A DNA stretch of 64,000 nt, taken from NCBI GenBank assembly GCA_963791425.1, contig CAWBSE010000004.1, forward strand, positions 558,001-622,000. The letters run 5' to 3'. Positions 63,583 to 64,000 of this stretch are shown here, piece after piece. Positions within the stretch are counted from its first letter, which is position 1, and each line of letters begins with the position of its first letter. A program made the position numbers and the translations under genes. The stretch comes from DATBLE01 sp963791425 (GTDB lineage: Bacteria > Actinomycetota > Thermoleophilia > Gaiellales > Gaiellaceae). The notes below the pieces were generated by a model, which searched no databases, was not told the DNA's origin, and was given only the letters and a program-made list of their open reading frames with translations.

Positions 63583-64000
63583 ATGTTCGAGATCGGCAAC
63601 AGCCTCCGCGAGGCGCGCACCCGCAAGGGCCTCGACTTCCCCGAGCTGGAGCAGGGGACGAAGATCCGCGCGAAGTACCTGCGTGCGCTCGAGGACGAGA
63701 CGTTCGAGACGCTGCCTTCCGCGACGTACGTGAAGGGCTTCCTGCGGACGTACGCGGACTACCTCGGCCTCGACGGCCAGCTGTACGTGGACGAGTACAA
63801 CGTGCGCTACGGCGCCGGCGAGGAGGTGCTCGAGCGGCGGGTGCGCGGGACGGCCAGCAGCACGCGGCGGCCGCACGTTCGGAAGCGGCGTCGGCTCGAG
63901 TCGAGGCTCGTCTGGCTGACGCTGATGGGCATCGGTGTCGTCACGGCGCTCGTGATCGCCGCGTGGAAGTTCGGGGGCGACTCGCACCAGCGCCTGCCGC
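63583..64000 (+). CDS. RodZ-like helix-turn-helix membrane protein (partial, runs off the window)
   Basis: 139 residues are visible. The N-terminal helix-turn-helix reads GNSLREARTRKGLDFPELEQGTKIRAKYLRALEDE and continues with LPSATYVKGFLRTYADYLGLD, the RodZ cytoplasmic signature. A basic stretch (RRPHVRKRRRLESR) precedes a single membrane helix (VWLTLMGIGVVTALVIAAW). The extracytoplasmic domain is beyond the window. RodZ links MreB to the cell-wall machinery. Genes of this family often lie after ftsK, as here once the importer is set aside. Confidence 0.85.
   Translation, partial: MFEIGNSLREARTRKGLDFPELEQGTKIRAKYLRALEDETFETLPSATYVKGFLRTYADYLGLDGQLYVDEYNVRYGAGEEVLERRVRGTASSTRRPHVRKRRRLESRLVWLTLMGIGVVTALVIAAWKFGGDSHQRLP

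Overview
This is a contiguous piece of a high-GC actinobacterial chromosome. The clearest lineage markers are a MihF-type integration host factor placed directly before gmk and rpoZ, a predicted F420-dependent LLM-class oxidoreductase, PyrR control by an RNA loop that includes the ribosome-binding site, and many GTG/TTG (and apparently CTG) start codons. The gene orders resemble deep-branching Actinobacteria such as Thermoleophilia, but that placement is an inference from gene content. There are no rRNA genes, tRNA genes, CRISPR arrays or intact insertion sequences that I can see.

Layout. (1) 1-1.1 kb: the end of an unknown gene, a rhodanese and a convergent secreted alpha/beta hydrolase. (2) 1.2-12.1 kb: the pyrimidine operon pyrR-pyrB-pyrC-carA-carB-pyrK-pyrD (pyrF is not where it would be expected), then mihF-gmk-rpoZ-coaBC. 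(3) 12.1-17.3 kb: htpX-lemA on the minus strand, a divergent nucleotidyltransferase-TPR-dtd run, a BNR-repeat protein with a MoaD/ThiS protein, and a MazEF-like toxin-antitoxin pair with a palindromic operator. (4) 17.3-21.5 kb: rimP-nusA-ylxR-infB. (5) 21.5-33.1 kb: a LacI-controlled alpha-glucan/maltodextrin cassette (binding protein, MalF, MalG, cytoplasmic GH13, MalK, secreted amylase, MalQ), lying inside the otherwise conserved translation/RNA cluster. (6) 33.1-45.5 kb: the rest of that cluster: DUF503-rbfA-nrnA-truB-ribF, a minus-strand gamma-glutamyltransferase-like gene, rpsO-pnp, a membrane protein, a GGDEF protein, an M16 peptidase, dapB and dapA. (7) 45.5-48.2 kb: an HD-GYP remnant, ribonuclease J and a small unknown gene. 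(8) 48.2-63.2 kb: a nucleoside catabolism region that straddles ftsK: ribokinase, nucleoside hydrolase, LLM oxidoreductase, [ftsK], a second ribokinase and nucleoside hydrolase, a diiron ferritin-like protein, a zinc alcohol dehydrogenase, a creatininase-family hydrolase, and a BMP-type ABC importer with one ATPase and two permeases. (9) 63.2-64 kb: a small membrane protein and the start of a RodZ-like gene.

How the genes work together. The first half is housekeeping: UMP synthesis, transcription/translation factors, RNA processing and lysine/cell-wall precursor genes. Two catabolic modules are set into it. The sugar module would import and break down alpha-glucans outside and inside the cell. 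The nucleoside module would import a nucleoside, split base from ribose and phosphorylate the ribose; four associated oxidoreductase or hydrolase genes suggest that the base, or a modified nucleoside, is processed further.

Quality warning. At least thirteen genes, many of them essential (carA, carB, gmk, truB, ribF, rnj), are broken by single-base frameshifts, nearly all single-base insertions. This looks like uncorrected sequencing or assembly error, so those genes are described as intact genes with suspected errors, and coordinates span the whole gene.
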